The position numbers and the translations under genes were made by a program. The notes beneath the pieces were generated by a model. The model did no database searches and had not been told where the DNA came from. It worked only from the letters and a program-made list of their open reading frames with translations. From Macrostomum hystrix (lineage: Eukaryota > Platyhelminthes > Macrostomidae): a DNA stretch of 64,000 nucleotides. The stretch spans positions 1,302,001-1,366,000 of the forward strand of contig CATNEN010000014.1 in assembly GCA_950097015.1 (NCBI GenBank), written 5' to 3'. Of the stretch, positions 36,142 through 46,101 are shown piece after piece. Position 1 is the first letter of the stretch. Every line of letters begins with the position of its first letter.

Positions 36142-37573
36142 TGTTATAATTGTACCACACTAATTTTCCGAACTCTACGTTATTAAGCTTAATCTGCCGT
36201 GCGTCATTAATCACATCTCTCTGCTCAACCGGCTTTCGGTTATTGCCGGGGGTAAATAAATTTAGTGGCGGGGAACGGTCAACCCCCCCTCTGCTGCCGT
36301 TCCGCTTGCAGTTTAAAGGCTGTAGTCTCTGGAGACAGTCTCGCGCTACATGACCTGGTTGGTCGCAGATGTAACAGGTTCTGGGTCGTGCAGTAGGCGC
36401 ATTCGCTCCCGCAGGATTGAAACGGTCATTGGCTGGTTGGCCTCGCCAACCTGACTGCCTTTCGACACCAGTCTGCTGTCTAGTGGGATTAAACTGCCTA
36501 GGTGGAAACATTCTGTTGTAACTGCTCATCTGCGGATTAAAATACGGTTGTGGCTGCGTCTGAGCCGGCGGTCTCATTGGCCGCTGAGTCTGCATCGATG
36601 CGAATTGTGGTCGCTGTTCCTGCCGGTAAAAGTACGGCGAACTCTCAGTGCGAAATTGCAGTGGTGGATAATAATTCGGTTCCTCTATCTGCTCAAACTG
36701 CGAGCTCTGCCTAGCGGCTTTGCCACGGAACTGTGCCTGCTTGACGGGTTCAACCTGGGAAACCAAAGTCTCAGGCGGTTCCGCTTTTCTTCTACCCTTA
36801 GCCCCTTGGCTTGCCAGCTCATCGAGGATCTCCTCGTTCTTGGCTGCTGCGAGCAAATCCATGGCGGTATAAGCGTCGCCTCTGGACCGTCTGATAGAAA
36901 TGACAGCCCGCCTAATTTTGTAATTCAAAATTCCGGCTTCAAATCGCTCAGAAATTCTTTCTCTGGCCTGATTTTCAAGGCCTGCCTTCCGAACCAATTC
37001 AACCAGAGCGTCATAAAAGTGCTCAAGGCTCTCGCCTTCCTGTTGTTTCCGGTTCATCAACTGAATTTTTGCTTCTTCCTGCTGGGCAACTGGCCTGAAT
37101 TTCTGCTGCAAACTCTCAACTAATCGTGGGTAAGCGAAGTTCGGGTCAAGGCCTAGATTAATATAAATCTTGTAAGCTTCTTCATCCAGCAAAGACAATA
37201 ATTGGCAGGCTCTGGCATCAGCCTCAATGGCGTTACCTTGGCAATAGTTAGTAAAAATCTTTAGAAAAACTTCAAAGTCTCCTCCGACAGCATAAGGCTT
37301 GGGTTTCGCTACTGAATTATTATTCCTATAAATAAGTCTAGGGGCAGCTCTCAAATTCTGGATCTGATTCTGCAGATCGGTAATTAAAGCTCTTAGTTGG
37401 TTATTGTCAGCTGCTAAGTTCTCTACTACTGCGGCTTGAGCATTGACCTGTGGGTCGGCTAAGTTTTGACCTTGGTCTGGCCCGAGAGCAGGGCCTTCAT
37501 TCTGTTCATTGGCTACGGCCGCAGGGTCTGGGCCAGCACCTCTAATTTCAACTCCTACACCCGCCATGTACAA
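36142..37573 (-). CDS. LTR-retrotransposon gag, 3' end replaced by a satellite element
   Basis: About 476 residues of gag-type protein, which would package element RNA in virus-like particles. A coiled-coil-like stretch lies near residues 50-75. A capsid-type region (about 95-270) contains FEVFLKIFTNYCQ and LEHFYDALVELVRKAGL, typical of retrotransposon gag. A long Q/P/R-rich spacer follows, and then a CCHC zinc knuckle CYICDQPGHVARDC (36,337-36,379). No protease or RT follows: at 36,141 the frame enters the head of a 15-bp satellite element and stays open to 34,247. Start is the first ATG of the frame, about 320 bp downstream of a probable LTR. Family: Gypsy-like is likely, but without pol this is unproven. 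Probably non-functional as an element. Confidence 0.8.
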
Positions 37574-37891
37574 TTTTTATGAGTCACTGATAAGAAAGTC
37601 TGCGCGGGCGCTTATCTATAATAGAATCTAACTAACCGAGGCAATAAAATTTCAATCGACCAATTGTACTAACACTGACCTTTTAAGTTTGTAGCAAAAA
37701 TAATAATAAGGTGGAATCTTTAATTAGATTGCAGAATAACTATATCAATATAAGAACCGTGGAGGTATGTACTTCTCCAGGCTATCTCTACAGCAGAGCT
37801 CTTAAACTTTCTTCTCAACAGGAATTCTCCTTTCTCTCAATAGAAATCAATCCTCCTTCAATAGAAATCTCTCCTCCCTGGGGGCTCCAAA
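37574..37891 (-). promoter_or_regulatory. leader between LTR and gag, with possible primer-binding site
   Basis: Untranslated leader of the gag element. On the minus strand TGGAGCCCCC follows the LTR's terminal CA after two bases (37,879-37,890), a position and form suited to a tRNA primer-binding site. The tRNA was not identified. Confidence 0.45.
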
Positions 37892-38444
37892 TGTGATATT
37901 TTGACTTAGGTCTCTCTTTACGTTGAGATTCCTAAATGAGGTCGGGTGTCCTACTCTTTGTGAGAGATTCGCTTTTCGCAACTCGAAAATAACGAAGACA
38001 AGACGATTTAAATTCCAAGCTAAACAGCTGATATTTAAGTGTTAATCAGTAAATAAGAGAAAGCTATGATCACTGATCAATTCCCCTGGCAGCGCTCTTT
38101 TCGTCCCCTGCCAGGTACTGTACTTAATTCAATCCAATTCACAATTCGCACTAACAAAATCTCGATAACCGCAACACAAAACACGAACTCTACTCGATAA
38201 CACGACACGATAAATAACACAAATAAATCCTAGACAAACAGATAGTCCCTATAACAAACAAGACAAATAACGCGAAACCTAACCAGAATCCCTAACATAA
38301 AACCGAGGCGACCAGCAAGTACTTCTGCACTATGGCACAACGATAGTTCTATCGTGCCACACCTAATGTCTGTTCGACGGCGTCCCACCGATGATTGTCG
38401 GCGATATGGAGAGTGCTTCCGTGCTTGCCAATCCCTATCTAACA
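37892..38444 (-). repeat. probable 5' LTR of the gag element
   Basis: On the minus strand this segment starts TGTTAGATAGGG and ends TATCACA, i.e. TG...CA, followed by the possible primer-binding site. Its length (about 550 bp) is normal for an LTR. The 3' LTR is absent because the element is cut at 36,141, so the boundaries cannot be confirmed by a repeat pair. Confidence 0.45.
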
Positions 38445-40497
38445 CTCCGTCAGCAGTTGGCCAGACGTACCGAGCTCAGCGCAAGCTACTTACTGACGTG
38501 GGGTTGAGTGTGGGGGTTTTCTTTGACTAACTAGTTGGACCGGTTTACCCGTCCCGGTATCTATTTACTAGGATGCGTAACACGAATGAGAACAATATCA
38601 AGATCAAGAGCAAGAGCAAGGTCAAACGCGAGACCAGAATCACATGAGAACAATATTTCAGCGCAATAGTCAGTTTTATAGTCAAGCGCCCGCCCCAGCC
38701 CTCATCAAAGCCTGGGTGCCGGCCGCGCCGCTTGTTCTTCTGCCAGGTCGACCCTGCCGGTTAACGAACCGGCTGCTGATTGGCCCGGCTCGGGGTGTCG
38801 CACTTAAGTCGGTTCACTTCAATCGGCTAGCCGTCCTCCCATTGGTTGGGCCCACCAGACCAGGGCTAGTCTGATGCCTTGGCTGTAGAGCAGGGGTGAC
38901 CGGCCGGTCGCGTGTTAGGCCTGGCTGGGGTGCGCATGTACAAACAACTAACCTATAAGATACATTAAAATAATTCATAATATTGACGTGCGCGAATATG
39001 TTACTACTCGTACAAGTAGAAATATACGCATTATAAAAACATGCCGACACTACACCTGCCACATAAAAAATTAACGGTTTTGATTTTTTACTTTGCACCA
39101 AGCCAATGTGAGCAAATGACAATTGACAAACAAGCTCAAGCATATATTTTACTATGTAGTTTAATTTTAAATCACAGTTTATTTCTTCCCCTTGTAAGCC
39201 ATGTGATTTCGCGCAGCAACAACTTATGGAAAATAAAAGATCAAGGACTGACAGTTGCGACAATTTTACAACTAGATCAACAGCAACTTGTAAGTAGCTG
39301 TTAAGCACGTGCATGACCATGTGACGTCGTGAAGTCATATTTTGTTGTTACAATAAGTTTGCGTAGATATTAATTTTCTTTCGGTTCTTTCCATAAGGTT
39401 AGCAATAGTCGTTGATACTTGTTGAACTGTTTAATCACTTCAATGCCAATGGTTTGTTATATTGCGGTTTCGTAGAAATTCATAACCTTTAAAATGTATT
39501 CAAAGAAACGTGATTTTTAGAGCTGACCTGCGCGCCCCCCCTTTCTCTCGCGCGTCCCCTGGTTTGCTCTCTCTTTCCTTGCTCGTTCATTTGTTCTGCG
39601 ACTATGCGTGTTTAAATCGGAACGCTGAGGCAGCGCGAGAGAGCAACAGCAAGCAATTTAGTTTTCAACTGGACGCCATCTAAATTTAAATCTAGAGTCT
39701 CGGCTATCAAGCCATTGGCCTATAATTTGTAGGGTAGATAAAGTTCAGACCTTATAGTAACCGTCTGTCTCGCACTGTCTAATAATCTCAAAGTGCTTGA
39801 GTCGTCGAGCTCATAAAGTGCAGTTGTACGCTTCGAAAGAAATAAGTAAATACGTCAACTGAAGAACAAATATACCGTTACACGTTCGCCATTGTTTATC
39901 GTCACAACCACGAAATGCAAAAGAAAACTTTTTGAAAAAATACAGTTGCCATGTTTTTAGACTATTTTAAAACAAAGCCTACTAAAAATAATTATTGCTA
40001 CAAAAAAATAGGGTTTACAATCGGCAAAGTTGTATAATAGAACAATTGGTCTGGAAGAAATCACTTTTTACTTTGGGGTTAATATTTTCAACAATAATAG
40101 GCGGCAATCATATGAACTTCACATGGAATAATAGTGGAATATATCGGTCAGAATAATTCAAGCAAAAATATTCCAGAAATATTCCAGAAAAAAATCGTCA
40201 AACTGAAGTATTTTGTGTTCTTACTGCTACCACTGAAATTTTCTACACAATTTGTTCTGAAAAGAGTCTATTTTTTCCAAATTCCAAAAATATTCCATGT
40301 GCTAGAATTATTCCGGAATAATTCCGGCATGAGGAACACTGGGTAGCGCTTTTCATGTGAATGCTTAATGATCTTCTCTCAACAAGTTTTTGCGAGTTAA
40401 ACTGTGTTTTTACAACATGTTTTGTCTACGTCTTTTGGAGATCAATGGGGACCAAATGTGGATACGACTCAATGTTATACGGGACATGCGTTTCTAT
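38445..40497. other. no supportable gene; GC-rich CCAAT-containing stretch
   Basis: A GC-rich stretch at 38,690-38,940 carries cattggttggg and tgattggcccgg, CCAAT-box-like on either strand, and could be promoter or old LTR sequence. A pyrimidine-rich GC stretch lies at 39,528-39,600. At 40,130-40,345 there are several ggaatattcc-like palindromic motifs. The 174-codon minus-strand ORF at 38,814-39,338 shows no domain and is not called. Confidence 0.35.
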
Positions 40498-40785
40498 CTA
40501 GTCTCGCAGCCATGGGTTCTTCACAAAATCATCATTATCGATACATTTACCAGTCGTACAGTCCAACGTAAGTTCTGTGCCCGTTACAAAATATTTGGTT
40601 GTAACGAAATAAATGACGGGTCGCAGCCCCTGGTCGATAATAATGAGCTTTGCTTTACAGTTAGGAGCAGTAGAATAATGGTTTAGGTACCTTCCCAATC
40701 CATCGCTGTTACTGGCATCAATTACCCATAATTTGCCGTCATATTTAAACTCATGTGACGTTATTGAGTAAGTCCAGAGCGACGG
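40498..40785 (-). pseudogene. SET-domain fragment resembling histone H4K20 methyltransferase SET8/KMT5A
   Basis: The C-terminal half of a SET domain: WVIDAS, then LGRYLNHYSTAPNC, a KLIIID strand, then GTELTLDC, ending NPWLRD. In active SET domains the R-x-x-N-H motif and the GEEL-x-x-DY motif bind AdoMet and substrate. The spacing and the PWL ending fit the SET8 (PR-Set7, KMT5A) subfamily, which monomethylates histone H4 lysine 20. Here the N-terminal half is missing, the NHS-type motif reads NHY, and the conserved tyrosines of the last motif are L and C. The upstream part of the 110-codon ORF is not SET-like. It is best read as a decayed, 5'-truncated copy, possibly a retrocopy since no intron is visible. 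Confidence 0.6.
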
Positions 40786-42605
40786 CAGTTCAGAGTTTCG
40801 GTTCCAAGTTACGTGGTGTAGAGGTAGCACTTTTATTCTTGTTTATTCACTGGGATACACGACAAGCAATGTGGTTAAAGTAAAGGTGCAGGAGCTCAAA
40901 GATTGTGGTGAATACGAAGACAGCGGATGATAGCAGAGTGGCAGTACATAAGTGGTAGTAGATAGCAGTAATAGTACAGTAAGCGCGGACAGTATTGCGC
41001 GGACGAACAGAGAGGGACGAACAGAACCGGACGAACAGAACAGTGCAGAGCAGAAAAGGAAGGGAAGCGCGAGTGGGCCTAAAGCCCTTAGTTAAATAAA
41101 CTAACAAAACTGCAGAACAGGGCGATCGATAAATCTAGAATCTGGCCCCAGCCAATGAGCGTGCAAGCTCACTGGTCTGGGTAGATGATATTGAGACACT
41201 AGCAAAAACAAGCTGGGGCAGCGCAATGTACTTTGGCGCTTACTTATAGTAGCAATCTAGGAAATATACGGAATTGCAAAAATAATTGAAAACGTAATTG
41301 CATTAGTCAAACGGCCCAAATTAGTACCTTATAACATTAAGCTTCATTGGAGCGCTTGCAACAAGTGACAACGTCACACTCAAAAAGCATCCTGTCGGAG
41401 TTGGGTCCACATTCACGCCTAATCGCTTCCTGGTCGTTTAATAGGATACCGGCGAATTCATCGAAAAAAGCCTGTGCAGCAATGTTGATTATCGCAAAGG
41501 CGCCCAGTCGCTTCTCGCCCGCAGGTGCAAAAGCGACCCGAGAAAAAAAACATTTTAAACTTTTAAAGTAACTTTTAAAGTGACAGCGATTGCGTTTGAC
41601 AAGTACTTTGTCTGTAAATTTTAAAGTTCTTAAAGTTCTGACAACAATTTTGATGTACTTTGAAAGTTTTCATCGCATAAATTGCATATACTTTAAAAGT
41701 TTTTAAAGTTTTGAACTTTGGCATACTTTGAAAGTTTGCATCACATTGCAATTGTATATACTTTGAAGTTTTCTATGCTTAGATGTACTTACAAAGTTTG
41801 CTATGCTTTAGCTGTCGACATAGATGTACTTACAAAATTTTTAGAAAAAGCATCAACCTTAATATAAAAATGACACATTGCAAATGAAAATATGGGGAAA
41901 TTAAGAAGGTTCACATTTGTCCATATAGGCAAAGTTACTATGAGTGACAAAATAGATAGAAATACGAGAAAGAAGTAGAAAGAAGCATAGAGGGATATGT
42001 AAAAGAGAAAAGGCACAGGCAAATACTAATTCCAGAAACAGATGACGTGACTTGGCGGGAAGACGGCGCGACCTGACCCGAGTGAGTCATCGATGACCCG
42101 GCCGGCGGGGAGCGACCGGGAGAGAGAAGGGCCAGGCGAGCAGCGGAACACAGCGGCTGCGCACCCTCGAACCTGACCCGAGTGAGTCATGGCTGAACGA
42201 ATGGGAGAAACCGGCAGAGAGAGAAGAGCCAGGAACGAGAGGCTGAGACCGGACTGGGGATGAAAAGGAGCGAGAAATATCATGCACATATTATGTGAAA
42301 TATTGTACGTGAAAGGATAGCAAATAAATATAATATCACGAGCGCGGAGCTACAGAGTCGTTTTTCCCCTGCTCTGCAGCCTGCTTGACGGAGTTAATCG
42401 ATCTCAGGCATCAACCCAAAGTGTTTTACTTGTTATCGATCATTTTGGCTTTAGAGGCGTTATAAGAGAACTCGAATCGTATCAGTCCGAGTCGGTATTG
42501 ATTCAATCTTATAAGGAGACGATCTCTCCTCTGATCGGCGCAGAGGAGAGGTCGTACCGCAAACCAAACTCATAATAGTTACTTAAAATTGAAACCTTAT
42601 AAATA
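40786..42605. other. no supportable gene; AAAGTTT-rich repeats, AP-1-like duplication and hairpin
   Basis: 41,550-41,835 is a degenerate repeat of actttgaaagttt-like words. 42,065-42,240 contains an imperfect ~100-bp duplication, each copy starting acctgacccgagtgagtcat (TGAGTCA is the AP-1 core). A strong hairpin lies at 42,519-42,555. AATAAA occurs at 42,324. Minus-strand ORFs at 40,847-41,107 and 42,026-42,289 have no recognisable domain. Confidence 0.35.
42519..42555. other. 15-bp-stem hairpin
   Basis: acgatctctcctctg (42,519-42,533) pairs with cagaggagaggtcgt (42,541-42,555) around a 7-nt loop, with one G-T wobble. No T-run follows, so it is not a simple terminator. Confidence 0.6.
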
Positions 42606-43260
42606 TCACTCGTTTTGACCAATAAGTGGACGACGATGCCGCATTCCACGTCGAATGTCATTGCCTAGCTGATTGAGAGCATCTCGTGCAGCAGTGACTG
42701 CAACTTCATCATTGAAACGACAAATTACAGCCTCAAAGAATACTTTGGCTCGATTAGAATCCAATGCTAGGCGGGTCAACTTTCCTCGCTTCCTGGGACA
42801 TAGAATACCATCCCTCAGCTCTTCATCAGTCCAAATATAGCGTCCAAGTAAAATGCCATACTCAGTTGGAGCAAGATGATTGTCTCCAAGTTCAACAACA
42901 TTTACACCATTCCATAGAACTGGGTCCTTGCTGCTAAGCACTGCACTAATATCTATCTGGCCAAGGTGCTTGCTTCGTTTATTGCTGCTTTCAATAGACT
43001 TCCTTAGTTTTCAAAGTTCACTTACAATCCGATCTTGCTTATTGGCATTACCAGCCAATAAAGGTACAACCCTCTGGTTCTATGCAAGAATCTTCACTTC
43101 AGCAACAAGTGACTCAGGATTATAAGTTGCCTTTCTCTTTCTTGGCTTCTGGCTTCTGGTCATACTCTTCTGCTCTTTGCTACCATCTTTCTTATCTTCC
43201 TCATTTTCCTTATCCTGTCCTCCATCCTCGATTTCTACCTGCTCATCGTCTTCTTTTTCT
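42606..43260 (-). pseudogene. BEN-like domain pseudogene (intronless, two in-frame stops)
   Basis: Minus strand, one frame of about 215 codons. It opens with a Glu/Lys-rich acidic tract (DKENEEDKKDGSKEQ) and a basic TRSQKPRKRK stretch. It then has RKSIESSNKR and a C-terminal domain with YIWTDEELRDGILCP, KLTRLALDSNRAKVFFEAV and ALNQLGNDIRR. That last part resembles a BEN domain, a DNA- and protein-binding module of chromatin regulators; the match is by eye and moderate. Stops interrupt the frame at 43,080-43,082 (TAG) and 43,011-43,013 (TGA); the frame ends with TGA at 42,606. Lack of introns plus in-frame stops suggests a processed pseudogene. It lies directly 3' of a LINE end in the same orientation. 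Confidence 0.5.
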
Positions 43261-43312
43261 TCTTCTTCTTCTTGCTTTTTGTCGCCTTTCGGCGTAGCTC
43301 ACCGGGAGTCCC
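43261..43312 (-). other. LINE 3' UTR with GNRA hairpin and (GAA)n run
   Basis: After the LINE stop codon the minus strand holds CGCC-GAAA-GGCG (43,283-43,294), a stem with a GNRA tetraloop, then ACAAAAAGC and a GAA repeat. This is a short, structured 3' end of the kind LINE reverse transcriptases recognise. Whether the GAA run belongs to the LINE tail or to the adjoining pseudogene is unclear. Confidence 0.5.
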
Positions 43313-44310
43313 TTACACGATCTCTTGCGCTTCGCAGCTGCGTAGGTGGCGTGCCATGTTGGTGGCTGCCAGGAGGCGCCCGCACGATGGGCAGGCCTTT
43401 CGGACGCCTTTGTACACACGCGCCACCGACGCCGGTTCCGGCTGAGTGTCGTGGCACGCCCTCGCGTGTCTGGCGTAGTTGGACGTGCTGTACCACTTGC
43501 CGCATTGCTGGCAGTGCGTTTTGCCGTCGGCTATTTTTCCTCCGCGACACCACTTTTGGTAATTCTTTCGCGTTGCCTCGGTTCTGAACGTCTGTTGGCA
43601 TTTTGCGCACGGTAATTGGACGGCAACGAGCTCTCTGTGCAGTCTCTTCTGGTGTATGGCTAGACCGCCCCTGGATGCACAGACTTTGTTGCATCCATCA
43701 TATCTGCATCGGTATCCTGTCAGCTCGTTCTCCTCTTTGTTTCCTGTTTCCTGTTTCTCTGTTTCCGTCGTTCTGCGGTTCCTCTTGGATCGCTCTGCCT
43801 CTTCCATACGCATCGCGTTCACTCTGCGCTTCACTGTCTCCCTCCATCTCCCTCTGTCTCGGACGATGCAGTCAATGTCGATGGTGTCGACGCCTGCCTT
43901 CCTGACCATTAACTTCCAGTGGTTGGTAATCGTGCGCTGTCTCTTTTTGGCTTTCCTTATGTTTTCTAGCTTCTTGTCCCATCCTAGCACGCATTTCTTG
44001 GTGAGGCTAGTGTCGGGCATTCGGAGGACGTGGCCTAGGCGTCTCCAGTGGGCGATTTCGATCTTTGTCGCGATACTGTCCACGCCGAGTTCAGCTCTGA
44101 CGTCCCACATGTTCACGCCCTTTTCTTACATCTCGACCAGGGGCGGTTTGGTCTTTTCGCTCCAGATGAAACGGTAGGGCTTGTCCATTGCTTGTTGCAT
44201 CTTCTTGATGTCCGTCTTGTGGAAGGGGCGTGCTTCGGCATTGAAGGTCATGGTACTTTCCATGCATGCCTCCACAATTTTGGCTTGGGTCCGTTTCGTG
44301 AGGCGTGTTG
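43313..44310 (-). pseudogene. LINE ORF2 C-terminal fragment with zinc fingers
   Basis: 3' end of a non-LTR retrotransposon. The frame carries a post-RT segment (LTKRTQAKIVEACMESTM, then HWRRLGHVLRMPDTSLTKK, the common region after RT in animal LINEs). Four zinc-finger-like units follow: C-x4-C-x12-H-x4-H in YRCRYDGCNKVC, a degenerate LPCAKC unit, THCQQC and KACPSC. Such fingers would bind nucleic acid during target-primed reverse transcription. RT and endonuclease parts are missing, so it is 5'-truncated. One in-frame TAA at 44,126-44,128 splits the frame. Upstream it abuts a SINE in the same orientation; downstream lie a hairpin and the BEN-like pseudogene. Clade not determined. Confidence 0.75.
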
Positions 44311-44469
44311 AAAAAAAATGCTGGTACCCATTTAACAGCTGGGTGAACTGAAGCAATGCAGAGTAAAGTGCCTTGCTAAAGGACACAAATTGTTCCAGTG
44401 GAGTCGGGAATCGAACCCCCGACCTTCAAGTCGTGAGTCCGACGCTCTAACCACTAGGCTACAACCTCT
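44311..44469 (-). mobile_element. tRNA-derived SINE (MetaSINE-like)
   Basis: On the minus strand, box A TAGCCTAGTGGTTAGAGCG (44,443-44,461) and box B GGTTCGATTCC (44,407-44,417) form a tRNA-like head. Next comes a body with ttagcaaggcactttactc and cacccagctgttaaatgggt, ending in GGTACCAGC plus a run of eight T. The body resembles the domain shared by invertebrate MetaSINEs as I recall it; this needs an alignment. The T-run would serve as Pol III terminator. Confidence 0.75.
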
Positions 44470-44521
44470 TTGGAATACTAATAGTAGTATTCACAACATT
44501 TTACAATGGTCCGAAATTGGT

Positions 44522-44608
44522 CGTCCGTCGGCCGAAAGCGGACGTCTTTTCGACAAAAGTTATGCGTACAATAAACTAAAAAGCAGAGTCCGCCGGACGA
44601 TGCTTTTT
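44522..44608. other. three consecutive potential hairpins
   Basis: CGTCCG (44,522-44,527) pairs with CGGACG (44,539-44,544). CTTTT pairs with AAAAG (44,546-44,559). AAAAAGCA (44,578-44,585) pairs with TGCTTTTT (44,601-44,608), enclosing GA/GA internal mismatches and a GTCC-GCC-GGAC tip. No product is recognised. The rest of 44,470-44,819 shows no gene. Confidence 0.45.
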
Positions 44609-44819
44609 AAACCGGGCAGAGACAAGGGACTACAGTGGAGGTCGATGGACTTCCCTGTCACATTGCTGACGTCCGGCCGGCCCCAGGCTCGCAACCACAG
44701 CCGCCTGGAGTAGAGCGAGCCGTTAAGCGGAGGAGGTGAACCCCGGCGGTCAAGTTGCGAGAGGTCGGCACCAGTCCGCTACGAAGCTTAATCTCATTTT
44801 TCTTGAGATCAGGGAGAAA

Positions 44820-45228
44820 TGTTGTACTCGTACTTTAACTATCTTCGTTGTTAGTTGACCGATGCCACTGCTTAAGCAGCCATAGACTGTTCTGACCTGT
44901 CGCTAAATTATCATGAAGTGCGCCTGCACTGGCCCCCCTCATGCATTATCTTCGCTGCCTGCCCACTTTATCTCTAATTGCTACGCCCCACCCCCCGTGT
45001 ACGCCACCCCTCTCGATCTGCTCGTCTCTTATCTTTCTCTCCGCAATGTACGCTCGGCCCCCGCATTGTTATCTCGCTATTATGAAATAAAATCAATAAA
45101 CATGGTTACGCGAGTTCTGACTATAAATCTTGGCCCGCACGGGCTCTCGGTCCGCCTCTCAAGTGTTCTAATCGCATCAACAACCAAGCATTGTTCAAGC
45201 CTCTTAAATTTGCGTGTAAATCACAACA
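44820..45228 (+). repeat. probable 5' LTR of BEL/Pao element 1
   Basis: Begins TGTTGTACTC and ends TCACAACA, directly followed by TGGCGCCCGATC (45,229-45,240), a good primer-binding site. Two AATAAA signals lie at 45,086 and 45,095. About 409 bp. No matching 3' LTR is found downstream; the candidate at 50,880 is different in sequence. Confidence 0.6.
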
Positions 45229-45607
45229 TGGCGCCCGATCTAAATTAAGACGTTGTTTCTCTCGTCTCGTCGCGGTCTCGTCTCGCCAACTCGCCGCGGT
45301 TTCGTCAGTCTCTCGCGGTCTTATCGTGGCGGTTTCGCTCCTGGTCTCAGGACACTTCAGTACTTCCCGGACTACATCATCAGACTGTCGATTGTATAGT
45401 GAGCTTGTCTGACTTGTCCGTACGATTTTTTCAGTTCCTGTTCAACTTTAAAGCAACTCTTGTTTTTTGCTCATTGTACCAGTGTACCATCTTCCTACCT
45501 TTTTGGTTGACTATTTTCTCTCGGGTCTTGGCTTATCCCGGGTGTGACTGCACTCTGTCCTTCGATTCTCGGTCATCTAGGGTCGAGCTCGTTTGAGTTG
45601 CTTCATC
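45229..45607 (+). promoter_or_regulatory. BEL/Pao 1 leader with primer-binding site
   Basis: PBS TGGCGCCCGATC at 45,229-45,240 begins the leader. The rest is a pyrimidine-rich untranslated region with no other feature seen. Confidence 0.55.
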
Positions 45608-46025
45608 ATGCCGTTGTCCAAGGAGGAGATACGGGTCTACAGACCATCTGGTTCAACACTTCATGAAGAAACTCGAGACGATTCGATGTGTGTCAGATTC
45701 CACAGCAGCTCTTCGAGCCTTCTTGGACACAGTGAGGTCCAGTGTTCGAGCACTTCAGACCCTAGGTGTGAGCACGGACAATTACGAAGTGCTACTGCTG
45801 CCGAATTTAGAATCCAAGCTTCCCAATTCTATCCGAGCAGATGTCGTGCGGTCGATGTTGACGAAAGCCTATAGAGGGAAGCATAGCCTGGAAAGCTTCT
45901 TAGAAGCACTTGACAGCGAGATCAAGCTGCGAGAACGCTGCGCACTGAGTTCAAGCAAGTCAGCTGATCCGTCTCGCCATACACCGGAGATCCGAAGCTC
46001 AGTAGCTGGAACTCAAAGAGTTTAA
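45608..46025 (+). pseudogene. BEL/Pao 1 gag (broken)
   Basis: Opens with ATG at 45,608 (MPLSKEEIRVYRPSG). After a frameshift near 45,660 it continues as FMKKLETIR, TVRSSVRALQTLGVST, LPNSIRADVVRS and SEIKLRERC. This is the gag-type region (DUF1759) found at the N-terminus of BEL/Pao polyproteins, which forms the particle. The N-terminal half of the domain appears to be missing. The frame then stops at 46,025, and the zinc-knuckle region follows in another frame. Confidence 0.65.
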
Positions 46026-46101
46026 CACTGCCCGGATCTGCCTCCATCATCGTTCGTCACACACCACCCGATAGCGAAGGAGCATCATAAGGCTCTCAAG
46101 A

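Noticed and set aside
23403-36163. LISHR, PSPDL, GDQAM and RRWEI repeat proteins as genes
   Set aside because: Open frames follow from the 15-bp period on both strands. Only the gag fusion at 34,247-37,573 has a real domain, and it is reported separately.
36548-37123. 191-codon plus-strand ORF
   Set aside because: It is the reverse-strand shadow of the gag coding region.
38814-39338. 174-codon minus-strand ORF
   Set aside because: No domain. Its N-terminal part lies in AT-rich sequence and its C-terminal part in a GC-rich promoter- or LTR-like stretch.
44405-44469. Functional tRNA gene
   Set aside because: Box A and box B are present, but the sequence continues into a SINE body with a T-run. 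It is a tRNA-derived SINE head.
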